Shown one piece after another: positions 23,848 to 32,621 of a stretch of 46,144 nucleotides of DNA. The notes beneath the pieces were generated by a model. That model was not told the origin of the DNA and searched no databases. It saw nothing but the letters and a program-made list of their open reading frames with translations. Origin of the DNA: an uncultured Saprospirales bacterium (GTDB taxonomy: Bacteria > Bacteroidota > Bacteroidia > Chitinophagales > Saprospiraceae). The stretch covers positions 1 through 46,144 of the forward strand of contig CALMIR010000095.1 in the NCBI GenBank assembly GCA_937864265.1. The letters run 5' to 3'. The position numbers and the translations under genes were made by a program. Positions within the stretch are counted from its first letter, which is position 1, and each line of letters starts with the position of its first letter.

Positions 23848-26800
23848 TCAATTGCCCGCCACTTCAAAAACTGCTGTATGCTCAAAATCGCGGAAATCCA
23901 CAGAGCTGACTCCAGATACCCCTTGCTCGGCCATATAAACCCCATAAATCACATCCACAGCGGCCATGGTGAGCTTGTTGTGGGTGACAATGATAAACTG
24001 TGATTCCTTGGAAAACTTTTTGATGATCCGGTTGAATTTTTCAATATTGGCATCATCCAAGGGGGCATCCACTTCATCGAAAATGCAAAATGGTGCTGGC
24101 TTGAGCAGGTAGAGGGCAAATAAAAGCGCTGTAGCCGTGAGGGTTTTCTCGCCTCCAGAAAGTTGGCTGATGGTTTGGGGGCGTTTGCCTTTGGGTTTGG
24201 CCACGATTTCGATACCCGATTCCAGGGGATCCTGCGGGTCGAGCAGGATCAGGTCGCAAGCATCGTCTTCTGTAAACAGGCTTCGGAAAACGTCTATAAA
24301 ATAGAGCCGCACCCGTTCAAAAGCATCCAGAAACTGGGTAGTGGCGGTTTCTTCGATTTCTTTGATGGTGGTTTCCAAATCGGATTTGGCCTTGAGGATG
24401 TCGTCGCGCTGTTGTGAAATGGTGTCATAGCGCTCTTTCATTTCGTCGTAAGCCTCGACTGCCATAGGGTTGATTTCGCCGTAATTCTCCAGGCGGCTGC
24501 GGTACTTGTCCACCTGGATGGCCATCTCGTCGGCGTTGTATTCTCCTTGCAGGGGCTGGTTGATGATCTCATTGATTTCCAGGTTGAACTCTATGCGCAG
24601 GCGCTGGGCTACTGAGCTGACCTCGAACTTCAGGTCATTGGCTTTTTCCTTTAAGGAGTTAATCAGTATCTGGTTGTCTTGCCGGATTTTACTGAGTTTG
24701 CGCAGTTGTTCCTCCATTTCCAAGATGCCGCCCCTGGCTTTGAAATAGACCTGCTCCGCTTCGGTCAGTTGGGCCTCTTTAGCTTGTCGCTCTACGTATC
24801 CATCCTGCAATTCCTGCTGAAGCGCATCCATCGATTGTTCTACTTCCAGCGTTTCGGTTTCCGATTGGGTGATCTGTTTTTCCGCGTTCTGCCTGGCAGC
24901 TTGGCTTTCTTCCAACTGTTTTTCCCGATAGGCCAGCTCCCGTTGCAGGGATACCACTTTGTTTTGTTGGCGGATGAATTCGATGTTTTTATCGTTGAAG
25001 GCCGTGGAGGCTTCGCTGAGTTGCTCTGCTACCTGCCGAAAAGACCCATCGGCTTGAGAAATTTGGGCTTTTATCTGGGCCACATCGCGTTGCTTTTCGC
25101 CCAGTTCCTCTTCAATGGAAGCATTTTTTTCGCTCAGTTGCTGTATTTGCCCCTTGAGGCGTTCCTCCTTTTCACGGGTATCCTGAATAAAATGTTCGAA
25201 ATTTTCGCGGCGTGTAACCAGGGATACTTTCTCCTGTGCCAGCCGATTCAAGGCGCGGCGCTCCTCATCGATAAGGGGTGTATTTTTCTGAGCGCGAAGT
25301 GCTTCGAGGCGCTTTTTTAGGGTGAAAAATTCAGTAGAAAGAGAGGCCTGCTCCTTTTCCAGTTTGGCTATGGCCTTTTCCAGTAATTCTTGATTTTTCT
25401 TGCGCCCTATTTTTTTGCCTTCAAATAGGCCGATAGACCCCCCCGACAAGCTATAGGCCCGACGAATGAAACTGCCGCTTTTTGAAAGTAGGACTAAATT
25501 GTCCTGCGGGAGCTGTTGATGAAAATCATCGTGTTCGGTCAGGAAAACGTTTTCCAACAAATAGGCACAGAGCTGCCGATAAGCCGGCTCGGTTTCGATC
25601 AGGTCAATGGCTTGCAAGGCGCCCGGCACCATAGCCAAAGGGGGCGTATATTGTTGAAAAGCATCGAGCAAAAAGAAATTGGCCTTCCCTTTCTGGGATT
25701 GACTCAACAGGTGAATGGCTTTGTAGGCATCTTCCAGGTTGCCGACCACGTAATAATTGAGGTACGGCTCTAGGTAGTTCTCAATGGCTACGCGGTAGTC
25801 TTCTTTTACGTAGATCAGGTCGGAAAGCAGGGGCGTATCTTTGTTCCAGTCCTTGGAGTTAGTAGAACTTAAAAAACGGATGGACTCCGGAAAGCCTTCC
25901 AATTTTTCGATCATGCTTTGAGTGAGGCGGTATTCATTTTTTTTGGCGTCGAGTTCGCGGTTCACCTTCGCCAGGCGCTCGTTGATGGCTTCCAGCTCTT
26001 TTTCTGTTTGGGAAAGCTCCTGGTGTCGTTGGGTTTCTGCTTGTTCGAGTTGGGACAGGCTGGCGTTTTTTTGAGCTTCGCTGGTTTCCAGCACCTGAAT
26101 TTTCTCTTGCAGGCCTGCGATTTCTTTTTTGCGCAAGTCGATGTCCAGGGCCAGGGTTTCCAATTCCCGTTGGGCGCTTTGTATCTGGTTGCTATTGACC
26201 GCTTTTTGTTTTTCCAACTCAAAAGCAGCTTTTTCCACCTGCTGTTGCTGGCCTACCACCCAGTCGAGGTCAGCCTTGATGCTGCTGTGGCTGTCGCGGA
26301 TACCTTGCAGCTTCTTCTCGGCGTTCTCCAGTTCTGACTCCAGCCCTGCTTCCAGCCGCTTTTCCTCATTGAGTTGCCCCCGGTAAGTTTCGATTTCTTC
26401 TTTGAGTTGCCCCATCCGGAAAGACGCCACTTTGATGTCATCCAACCACTTGCTGCGGCTTTGTGCTATAAATTGAAGCCGCTGCTCCATCATTTTTTTA
26501 TCATTCTCCTTGCCGCGCAGTTGCCCTACCAGGTGGTTGAGTTCGCGCTGCCGATCGGATAGGGTTTTCTCTTTATCGAGATTGCCTTTTTTATCGGCCT
26601 CCAGACGGGCTTCCAGTGCCGTCAGGTCGATTTCCACCTGCCGATAGCTGTCCTCTTCACGGATAAGCTTATCGGCGAGTTCTTTTTGTCGAATTTTGAG
26701 ATCGGCTATTTTTAACCTGGCTAATACCGTACTGGCGTGTTTGTACTGTTCTTTGAGTTCAAAGTATTTTTTGGTGCGTTTGGCCTGTTTTTCCAGCGCT

Positions 26801-27408
26801 TTTAAGTTGCCATCTATTTCAAAAAGCAGGTCTTCCACCCGGTCGAGGTCTTCTGTGGCACTTTTCAGCTTGGCCAGGGTTTCTTTTTTGCGCAGCTTGT
26901 ACTTAGATACTCCGGCTGCTTGTTCAAACATGCGGCGGCGGGCATCGTCTTTATCGGCCAATATGTCGTCCACCATGCCCAAAGCAATAATGGCATAAGA
27001 GTTGGAACCGATGCCAGTATCCAGAAACAGGGAGGTAATGTCCTTCAAACGGCAAGGAACGCCATTGAGTCGGTATTCGCTTTCGCCGCTGCGGTATAGG
27101 ATGCGGGTGATTTTTATGCTGTGGTATTCGGTAGGAAGCAGGTTGCGGGTGTTTTCAAAGGTAAGGGATACCTGTGCCAAGCCAGCGGCCTTGCGTTTTT
27201 TGGCACCATTAAAAATAACGCTCGACATCTGATCCAAGCGCAATTCTCGGCTCTTTTGCTCGCCCAATACCCAACGTATGGCGTCCACGATATTGGACTT
27301 CCCCGATCCGTTTGGCCCCACGATTCCAATGACATCTTCGTTGAAGTTGATGGTGGTTTCGTTGGCAAAACTCTTGAAACCTTTGATTTCTAGCTGCTGC
27401 AATCTCAT
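23848..27408 (-). CDS. smc: Chromosome segregation ATPase SMC
   Basis: An 1186-residue SMC protein, full length. The N-terminal head has Walker A GPNGSGKS (31-38), and ILADKDDARRRMFEQAAGVSKYKLRKKET marks the start of the first coiled coil (~165-490). A hinge (~510-660, containing LSDLIYVKEDYRVAIENYLE and SLSGGSIGLFEGKKIGRKK) precedes the returning coil (~670-1010). The C-terminal head has the signature ISQLSGGEKTLTATALL and Walker B PFCIFDEVDAPLDDANI. It organises and segregates newly replicated DNA with ScpA/ScpB, which are not in this window. A 90-bp gap upstream, before argH, holds three DnaA boxes and a 7-bp-arm palindrome. Confidence 0.98.
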   Translation of the reverse strand: MRLQQLEIKGFKSFANETTINFNEDVIGIVGPNGSGKSNIVDAIRWVLGEQKSRELRLDQMSSVIFNGAKKRKAAGLAQVSLTFENTRNLLPTEYHSIKITRILYRSGESEYRLNGVPCRLKDITSLFLDTGIGSNSYAIIALGMVDDILADKDDARRRMFEQAAGVSKYKLRKKETLAKLKSATEDLDRVEDLLFEIDGNLKALEKQAKRTKKYFELKEQYKHASTVLARLKIADLKIRQKELADKLIREEDSYRQVEIDLTALEARLEADKKGNLDKEKTLSDRQRELNHLVGQLRGKENDKKMMEQRLQFIAQSRSKWLDDIKVASFRMGQLKEEIETYRGQLNEEKRLEAGLESELENAEKKLQGIRDSHSSIKADLDWVVGQQQQVEKAAFELEKQKAVNSNQIQSAQRELETLALDIDLRKKEIAGLQEKIQVLETSEAQKNASLSQLEQAETQRHQELSQTEKELEAINERLAKVNRELDAKKNEYRLTQSMIEKLEGFPESIRFLSSTNSKDWNKDTPLLSDLIYVKEDYRVAIENYLEPYLNYYVVGNLEDAYKAIHLLSQSQKGKANFFLLDAFQQYTPPLAMVPGALQAIDLIETEPAYRQLCAYLLENVFLTEHDDFHQQLPQDNLVLLSKSGSFIRRAYSLSGGSIGLFEGKKIGRKKNQELLEKAIAKLEKEQASLSTEFFTLKKRLEALRAQKNTPLIDEERRALNRLAQEKVSLVTRRENFEHFIQDTREKEERLKGQIQQLSEKNASIEEELGEKQRDVAQIKAQISQADGSFRQVAEQLSEASTAFNDKNIEFIRQQNKVVSLQRELAYREKQLEESQAARQNAEKQITQSETETLEVEQSMDALQQELQDGYVERQAKEAQLTEAEQVYFKARGGILEMEEQLRKLSKIRQDNQILINSLKEKANDLKFEVSSVAQRLRIEFNLEINEIINQPLQGEYNADEMAIQVDKYRSRLENYGEINPMAVEAYDEMKERYDTISQQRDDILKAKSDLETTIKEIEETATTQFLDAFERVRLYFIDVFRSLFTEDDACDLILLDPQDPLESGIEIVAKPKGKRPQTISQLSGGEKTLTATALLFALYLLKPAPFCIFDEVDAPLDDANIEKFNRIIKKFSKESQFIIVTHNKLTMAAVDVIYGVYMAEQGVSGVSSVDFRDFEHTAVFEVAGN

Positions 27409-27413
27409 AGCCT

Positions 27414-27431
27414 ACAAAAGTACGCTTTTGT
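27414..27431. promoter_or_regulatory. Palindrome at the smc start, overlapping a -7-like box
   Basis: ACAAAAG and CTTTTGT flank a 4-nt centre (TACG), a perfect 7-bp inverted repeat 6 bp upstream of the smc ATG. The minus-strand TACTTTTG inside it (27415-27422) matches TAnnTTTG, but a start of transcription there would make the smc mRNA almost leaderless. It may be an operator. Confidence 0.45.
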
Positions 27432-27451
27432 GATAAGTTTGATTTGGCTTT

Positions 27452-27486
27452 TTATCCACAGCTTATTCACAAGGGGATGTGGATAA
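27452..27486. promoter_or_regulatory. Cluster of three perfect DnaA boxes
   Basis: TTATCCACA (27452-27460, +), TTATTCACA (27463-27471, +) and TGTGGATAA (27478-27486, the reverse complement of TTATCCACA) all match the 9-mer DnaA box TTATNCACA exactly. They lie in 35 bp of the argH-smc gap, two in one orientation and one inverted. Such clusters occur at replication origins, in DnaA-regulated promoters and in DnaA-titrating sites. No evident AT-rich unwinding element fits in the 90-bp gap. Confidence 0.75.
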
Positions 27487-27498
27487 ACGATGGCGGTA

Positions 27499-28782
27499 CT
27501 ACAGCCGCAGCGCCTGCATCTTGGCGCTTATCTCGGCTAAGCACAGATTTCCAATACTGCCCTCGTGGGTGTGTACCAATGCTTTGGGGGGTACAAAACG
27601 CCCTTCCGCTAGTTGTTGCCCGACCATTTGATAGGCTTCGCGAAAAGGTTTCCCTTCCATCACCAGGCGATTGACTTCCTCTACGGTATATAAATGATCG
27701 TATAGGGGTTGTTCCAAGATATGGGCGTTTACCTCTATATGTTGCAACATAAAATCGCAAACGGCCAGGTTGTCTTTCATCCCATCTATGGCCTCCATCA
27801 GGCTTTCTTTTAACATCTGAAAGTCGCGGTGATAGCCGCTGGGCAGGTTGTTGATGAGCAAGGTGATTTCCGCAGGCAATTGCTGAATTTTATTGCATTT
27901 GGCCCGCATCAGTTCAAATACATCGGGGTTTTGTTTGTGCGGCATGATGCTCGATCCGGTGGTCAGTTCTTTGGGAAAGCGAATGAAGTTGAAATTCTGG
28001 CTCATGTACAAGCAGACATCCATAGATAACTTGGAGAGCGTGGCACCAATAGCCGCCAAGGCATAAGCCAGGGTTTTTTCCAGTTTTCCCCGACTCATTT
28101 GCGCCGCTACAACGTTGTATTTCATCGTGGAAAAGCCCAGTAAATCGGTCGTCATTTGCCGATTAATCGGAAAGGAAGTGCCGTATCCGGCTGCCGAGCC
28201 CAAGGGGTTCTGATCGCTAATCTGGTACGCTGCCTGAAGCAGGATCATATCGTCCACCAAACTCTCCGCATAGGCACCAAACCACAGCCCAAAAGAAGAA
28301 GGCATGGCGATCTGCAAGTGGGTATAACCCGGCATAAGCACGGCTTTGTGCTTATCGCTCAGGTCGATCAGGGTATCAAATAATTGCCCCATCAAGCCTT
28401 TGAGTGCTTGTATTTCGGCTTTGGCGTACAGGTGCAAATCTACCAGCACCTGGTCGTTGCGAGATCGGGCGGTATGGATTTTCTTGCCAGCTTCCCCTAC
28501 CCTTTTCACCAGTTCAAATTCAATTTTGCTGTGCACGTCTTCAAATTCGGCTTCGATTATAAAGCGCCCTTGTTCTACCTCATCTGCCAGCTCGCTAAGC
28601 GCTCTCAGCAAATCTGCCAATTCGCGATCGTCCAATATTCCGATGTGGTGCAGCATCTTAGCCTGGGCTATATTGCCCTGAATATCATAAGGGGCTAATT
28701 TCAAGTCCAACTCGCGATCCTTGCCTACCGTGTAGCGCTCCACCAAATTATGGATCGTATAACCTTTGTCCCAGAGTTTCAT
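27499..28782 (-). CDS. argH: Argininosuccinate lyase
   Basis: A 427-residue enzyme of the fumarase/aspartase superfamily that splits argininosuccinate into arginine and fumarate, the last step of arginine synthesis. The superfamily signature is GSSIMPHKQNPD (~263-274), and the conserved substrate segments HTARSRNDQVLVDLHLY (~103) and PGYTHLQIAMPSSFG (~150) are present. It is slightly shorter than the usual ~450 residues but has no visible gap. It is the last gene of the arginine operon, 12 bp after argE. Confidence 0.97.
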   Translation of the reverse strand: MKLWDKGYTIHNLVERYTVGKDRELDLKLAPYDIQGNIAQAKMLHHIGILDDRELADLLRALSELADEVEQGRFIIEAEFEDVHSKIEFELVKRVGEAGKKIHTARSRNDQVLVDLHLYAKAEIQALKGLMGQLFDTLIDLSDKHKAVLMPGYTHLQIAMPSSFGLWFGAYAESLVDDMILLQAAYQISDQNPLGSAAGYGTSFPINRQMTTDLLGFSTMKYNVVAAQMSRGKLEKTLAYALAAIGATLSKLSMDVCLYMSQNFNFIRFPKELTTGSSIMPHKQNPDVFELMRAKCNKIQQLPAEITLLINNLPSGYHRDFQMLKESLMEAIDGMKDNLAVCDFMLQHIEVNAHILEQPLYDHLYTVEEVNRLVMEGKPFREAYQMVGQQLAEGRFVPPKALVHTHEGSIGNLCLAEISAKMQALRL

Positions 28783-28794
28783 GATGGAAATTTG

Positions 28795-29844
28795 CTATAA
28801 GATGGAATCTAACAGACGGATGTACCAACCCATGCCGTCTTCCAACTCTGTTAATAAAATAAATTCATCGGCGCTATGGGAACGCTTGGTGTCCCCAGGC
28901 CCTATTTTTAAGGAAGGGCAACTCAAATTGGCCTGATCCGATAAAGTGGGTGAGCCAAAAGTTGGAAGCCCCAATCGCAGCCCTGCCTGTACGATAGGAT
29001 GCTCTTTTGAAATAGACGAGGCATGCCATTTAAACGAACGAGCCGTCAACTGACTTTTCGTATGCGTATCCAATACATCGAAAATTACCCGATTTGTGTA
29101 ATGTTCATTAAAGCGCACATCGATCACAAAGCGGCACTCGGCGGGAACAACATTATGCTGCGTCCCTGCTTCTATTTGAGTAACTGACATTTTTACTGGC
29201 CCTAGTACCTCCGACACCTTTGGGAAAGCAAAAGTCCGAATCCATTGAATGTCTTCTAATGCTTTGTAAATGGGGTTGTCCGTGTTTTCATGCGCAGCAT
29301 GGCCTGGAATACCCGTAGCCAGCGCGTCTATCACCAATAGTCCCTTTTCGGCTATGCCCAATTGCATGCCTGTAGGCTCGCCAACGATGGCAAAATCGAT
29401 AGGCGGCAATTCTGGTAGCAACATGCGCAAACCGCGCTCCCCGGAATTTTCTTCTTCGGCAGTCGCTGCTAAAATGAGGTTGTAACGCAGATTTTCCCTG
29501 TGGTAAAAATAGGCAAAAGCACTCATCAAGGCTACCAAACTCCCGCCCGCATCATTGCTGCCCAAGCCATACAATTTTCCCTCCTCCAGCTTGGCTTCAA
29601 ATGGATTTCGGGTATAGGCCGCGTTCGGTTTTACGGTATCGTGATGCGAATTGAGTAAAATAGTAGGTTTATCGGGATCATAATGTCGGTTGCTTGCCCA
29701 AATATTATTGCCCAAGCGCTGATGGGCGAAGCCTTCCGCTTCCAACCAGGAAGCGATGAATTGCGCCGTACCCGCTTCCTCGCCCGAAAAGGAAGGCGTT
29801 TGTATCAGGTCGCGAAGTAAGTCCAAGGCTTTCTGAAACATCAT
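28795..29844 (-). CDS. argE: M20 family N-acyl-ornithine/N-acyl-citrulline deacylase (ArgE-like)
   Basis: A 349-residue zinc amidohydrolase of the M20 family. Metal and catalytic motifs are visible: HHDTVKP (~67, ligand His and Asp), YGLGSNDAGGSL (~92), and AEEENSGERGL (~131, catalytic Glu and ligand Glu). In the Bacteroidetes-type pathway the carbamoyltransferase acts on N-acyl-ornithine, so this enzyme most likely removes the acyl group from N-acyl-citrulline rather than from N-acetylornithine. The operon position between argB and argH supports that. It is 9 bp from argB and 12 bp from argH. Confidence 0.9.
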   Translation of the reverse strand: MMFQKALDLLRDLIQTPSFSGEEAGTAQFIASWLEAEGFAHQRLGNNIWASNRHYDPDKPTILLNSHHDTVKPNAAYTRNPFEAKLEEGKLYGLGSNDAGGSLVALMSAFAYFYHRENLRYNLILAATAEEENSGERGLRMLLPELPPIDFAIVGEPTGMQLGIAEKGLLVIDALATGIPGHAAHENTDNPIYKALEDIQWIRTFAFPKVSEVLGPVKMSVTQIEAGTQHNVVPAECRFVIDVRFNEHYTNRVIFDVLDTHTKSQLTARSFKWHASSISKEHPIVQAGLRLGLPTFGSPTLSDQANLSCPSLKIGPGDTKRSHSADEFILLTELEDGMGWYIRLLDSIL

Positions 29845-29852
29845 CCACCAAA

Positions 29853-30638
29853 TTAAACAGTAAGCTCAGTACCTGTATCGGCAGGAGCGGCGATCAGGCT
29901 GGCTGAACCAATTTTCACTTTGGAAACGCCGAGATTCAATGCTCGAAAAGCATTGTCCATTTTAGGCAACATCCCTTGATGAATTGCCCCCGCTGACTTG
30001 AGTTGAGCATATTGATAAGGATTTATGAAGGAGATCACGGAGTTTTCATCCGCCACATTTGCCAGCACGCCTTTTTTTTCAAAACAATAGAGGAGCTCTA
30101 CTGCATAAACAGCGCTCATGGCTATGCCCAGCTCTGCTGCAATGGTATCGGCATTGGTATTGAGGAGATGGCCTTGAGCATCGTGGGTTATGGGGCAAAA
30201 AACCGGGCAATGCCCTCCTTCTAAAAGGGATTGAATGAAAACGGCATTCACTTTTTCCACATCGCCCACCCAGCCAAAGTCGATGGGTTCCGGCGATCTT
30301 CTTTTGGCCTGCATGCTGTTGCCATCTGCCCCGCTTAGGCCAATGGCTGAACATCCGAGACTTTGAAGCAGCGCTACGACAGACTTATTGATCCATCCCG
30401 CGTACACCATCGTCACAATTTCCAGATCATCCGCAGAGGTGATGCGACGACCCTCGACCAATTGTGGCGCTATGCCCAGCTTCTGGCTGAGTTGGGTAGC
30501 CAGTTTGCCACCGCCGTGCACCAGTATTTTATGTCCCGATAAAGCGGCAAAATCGCTTAAAAACTGCCGTAAAGCAACTTTATCGTCAATGACATTGCCA
30601 CCTATTTTGATGATTCTCAGTTTTGGTTTTGCCTCCAT
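29853..30638 (-). CDS. argB: N-acetylglutamate (or N-succinylglutamate) kinase
   Basis: A 261-residue amino-acid kinase that phosphorylates the N-acylated glutamate. The start KIIKIGGNVIDD-like segment (RIIKIGGNVIDDK, ~8-20), LVHGGGKLATQL (~39-50), LNTNADTIAAELG (~160) and KIGSASLIAAP near the C-terminus match the family. In Bacteroides the pathway runs on succinylated intermediates; which acyl group is used here is undecided (see the carbamoyltransferase). It lies 24 bp after argF' and 9 bp before argE in the operon. Confidence 0.95.
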   Translation of the reverse strand: MEAKPKLRIIKIGGNVIDDKVALRQFLSDFAALSGHKILVHGGGKLATQLSQKLGIAPQLVEGRRITSADDLEIVTMVYAGWINKSVVALLQSLGCSAIGLSGADGNSMQAKRRSPEPIDFGWVGDVEKVNAVFIQSLLEGGHCPVFCPITHDAQGHLLNTNADTIAAELGIAMSAVYAVELLYCFEKKGVLANVADENSVISFINPYQYAQLKSAGAIHQGMLPKMDNAFRALNLGVSKVKIGSASLIAAPADTGTELTV

Positions 30639-30662
30639 GATTACCCTTTTAAAAGTGTCGTC

Positions 30663-31616
30663 TTATTGTCCTAAGCCACCACACATGGCCAGTAAAACAG
30701 CTTGTGCAGCGTAGGTTCTGTTGTTGGCCTGCTCTAGTACAATCGAGCTGTTTCCATCCAATACGGCATCGCTGACCACCACATTGCGGCGCACGGGCAG
30801 GCAGTGCATGAATTGGCCGCCTTGGGTAAGCTCCATCTTGGCTTGGTCAATGATCCAGTGGCTTAGATTTTGTCCGATGGCGCCGTAATTTTCATACGAA
30901 GACCAGTTTTTAGCGTATATGAAATCGGCATCCGCAAAAGCTGACAGTTGATCGGTGGTAGTATTTACGCCTGTGACAAATGGCGCTGCCAGTTCAAAAC
31001 CCGGCGGATGGGCAACGATCAATTCTACCGAGGCCTGTTTCATCCATTCCACAAAGGAGTTGGCTACAGCTTGGGGCAAAGCCCTCGGGTGGGGCGCCCA
31101 ACTGAGCACGACTTTGGGCCGTTGCACTTTCTTTTGTTCCTCTATGGTCAGCCAGTCGGCCAGCGATTGCAGAGGATGCAGGGTGGCACTTTCCAGCGAA
31201 ATGATGGGTACTTGGGCATGTTGGATGAATTTATTCAAAATCTTCTCCCCATAATCCTCTTCGCGGCTTTTGAGCGAGGCAAAGGTGCGTATGCCAATGA
31301 TGTCGCAATACTGCGAAATAACCCCTGCCGCTTCTTTGATGTGTTCCTGGCTGCCCTGATCCATGATCGTACCGTCTTCCAATTCGATGTTCCAGCCTTC
31401 CGAATTGAGGTTCATCACCATGACGTTCATGCCGAGGTTTTGGGCAGCTTTTTGAGTGCTCATTCTGGTGCGCAAGCTGGGGTTGAGGAACAACAAGCCC
31501 AGGGTTTTGTTTTTGCCGAAAGGCTGAAAATCAAAAGGCCGAGCCTTAATCGTTTTGGCGAGTTCTAAAAGCGTTTCCGGTTGGGCAACGTCTTTGATTG
31601 AGGTAAAATGCTGCAT
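30663..31616 (-). CDS. N-acyl-ornithine carbamoyltransferase (N-acetyl- or N-succinyl-)
   Basis: A 317-residue transcarbamylase of the ArgF' type found in Bacteroidetes and Xanthomonas rather than a true ornithine carbamoyltransferase. The carbamoyl-phosphate motif is SLRTR (47-51), in place of the usual STRTR, and HCLPVRR near the C-terminus (~277) is the N-acyl-ornithine group form. As I recall, residue 90 decides the substrate: Pro in the Bacteroides succinyl-ornithine enzyme, Glu in the Xanthomonas acetyl-ornithine enzyme. Here the aligned residue is Gln90 (GSQEHIKEA), so specificity cannot be assigned. The gene sits 27 bp after argC and 24 bp before argB; argD is missing between. Confidence 0.92.
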   Translation of the reverse strand: MQHFTSIKDVAQPETLLELAKTIKARPFDFQPFGKNKTLGLLFLNPSLRTRMSTQKAAQNLGMNVMVMNLNSEGWNIELEDGTIMDQGSQEHIKEAAGVISQYCDIIGIRTFASLKSREEDYGEKILNKFIQHAQVPIISLESATLHPLQSLADWLTIEEQKKVQRPKVVLSWAPHPRALPQAVANSFVEWMKQASVELIVAHPPGFELAAPFVTGVNTTTDQLSAFADADFIYAKNWSSYENYGAIGQNLSHWIIDQAKMELTQGGQFMHCLPVRRNVVVSDAVLDGNSSIVLEQANNRTYAAQAVLLAMCGGLGQ

Positions 31617-31643
31617 GGTATAGACCTTGGTTTATAACGCTTT

Positions 31644-32621
31644 TTAAAAATAGCTGCCCTTCATCTGCAGTCCGGCGCTTTCCTCCAGCCCAAACATCAG
31701 GTTCATATTCTGAATGGCCTGCCCGGCTGCGCCCTTGAGCAAATTGTCAATGATGCTGGTGATTAAAATTTTTCCGTCCAATTGTTGCACCTGCATCAGA
31801 CAGTAATTGGTGTTGACCACTTGCTTCAGGTGAATCGTTGATGGGCTGATATGAGTAAAAGCGGCATCGGCATAACAAGCGGCATACCAGTTTTGTACCT
31901 CGGCTTCCGCCAAATCGCTGGCCATATACACGCTGGCAAAAATGCCACGGGTAAAGTCGCCGCGCAGGGGTAAGAAATTGATATTAGCCTCAAAATCAGG
32001 CTGCCAACTTCGCACCCGCTCCCCTATTTCGCCCAAATGCTGATGCGAAAAAGCTTTGTATATGGACAAGTTATTACTCCGCCAACTGAAATGGCTGGTT
32101 TCGCTCAGCGATTGCCCGGCACCTGTAGCGCCGGTAATGGCATGGATGTGTAGGTCTTCTCGAAGCCATCGGGCCTTAGCCAAGGGCAAAACAGCCAGTT
32201 GTATGGCGGTGGCAAAACAGCCGGGATTGGCGACGTATTTTGCCTTTTGTATGGCCGCTTTGTTCCATTCAACCAAGCCATATACAAAAGATTGGCCATT
32301 CCAGTGCGCATCGGCTTGTAAGCGAAAATCGTGGCTCAAATCAATGATTCGGGTATGGTCTGAAAAGGCATGCGCTGTTAAAAATTTCCTGGCCTGGCCA
32401 TGCCCTAAACAAATCAACAGGACATCTACAGTCGGATTGATTTCGTCTGTAAAAAACAAATCGGGATAGGCGAAAAGGTCTTGATGTACCTGCGCGACCG
32501 ATTTCCCAGCATGGGAATGGCTGTGAATGAAAGCTACCTTAACCTGGGGATGCTGAAGCAGGCAGCGCAACAACTCGCCACCTGCATATCCGCTTGCTCC
32601 GGCAATGCCTGCTGTAATCAT
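31644..32621 (-). CDS. argC: N-acetyl-gamma-glutamyl-phosphate reductase
   Basis: A 325-residue NADPH-dependent reductase giving N-acylglutamate semialdehyde. A Rossmann start (GIAGASGYAGGELLRCL) follows the initiator Met, and the catalytic Cys is in YVANPGCFATAIQLAVLPL (~130). The start is the ATG at 32621; the 27 extra N-terminal codons of the longer frame lie inside argG and do not fit the family. The ATG overlaps the argG stop in an ATGA, so the two genes are translationally coupled. The usual next gene, argD, is absent. Confidence 0.95.
   Translation of the reverse strand: MITAGIAGASGYAGGELLRCLLQHPQVKVAFIHSHSHAGKSVAQVHQDLFAYPDLFFTDEINPTVDVLLICLGHGQARKFLTAHAFSDHTRIIDLSHDFRLQADAHWNGQSFVYGLVEWNKAAIQKAKYVANPGCFATAIQLAVLPLAKARWLREDLHIHAITGATGAGQSLSETSHFSWRSNNLSIYKAFSHQHLGEIGERVRSWQPDFEANINFLPLRGDFTRGIFASVYMASDLAEAEVQNWYAACYADAAFTHISPSTIHLKQVVNTNYCLMQVQQLDGKILITSIIDNLLKGAAGQAIQNMNLMFGLEESAGLQMKGSYF

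Noticed and set aside
27409-27498. A chromosomal replication origin
   Set aside because: DnaA boxes are real, but the gap is only 90 bp, lacks an obvious AT-rich unwinding region, and genes on both sides share a strand. I report the boxes, not an origin.
31617-31643. A remnant of argD
   Set aside because: The 27-bp gap is too short and shows no coding trace of an aminotransferase.
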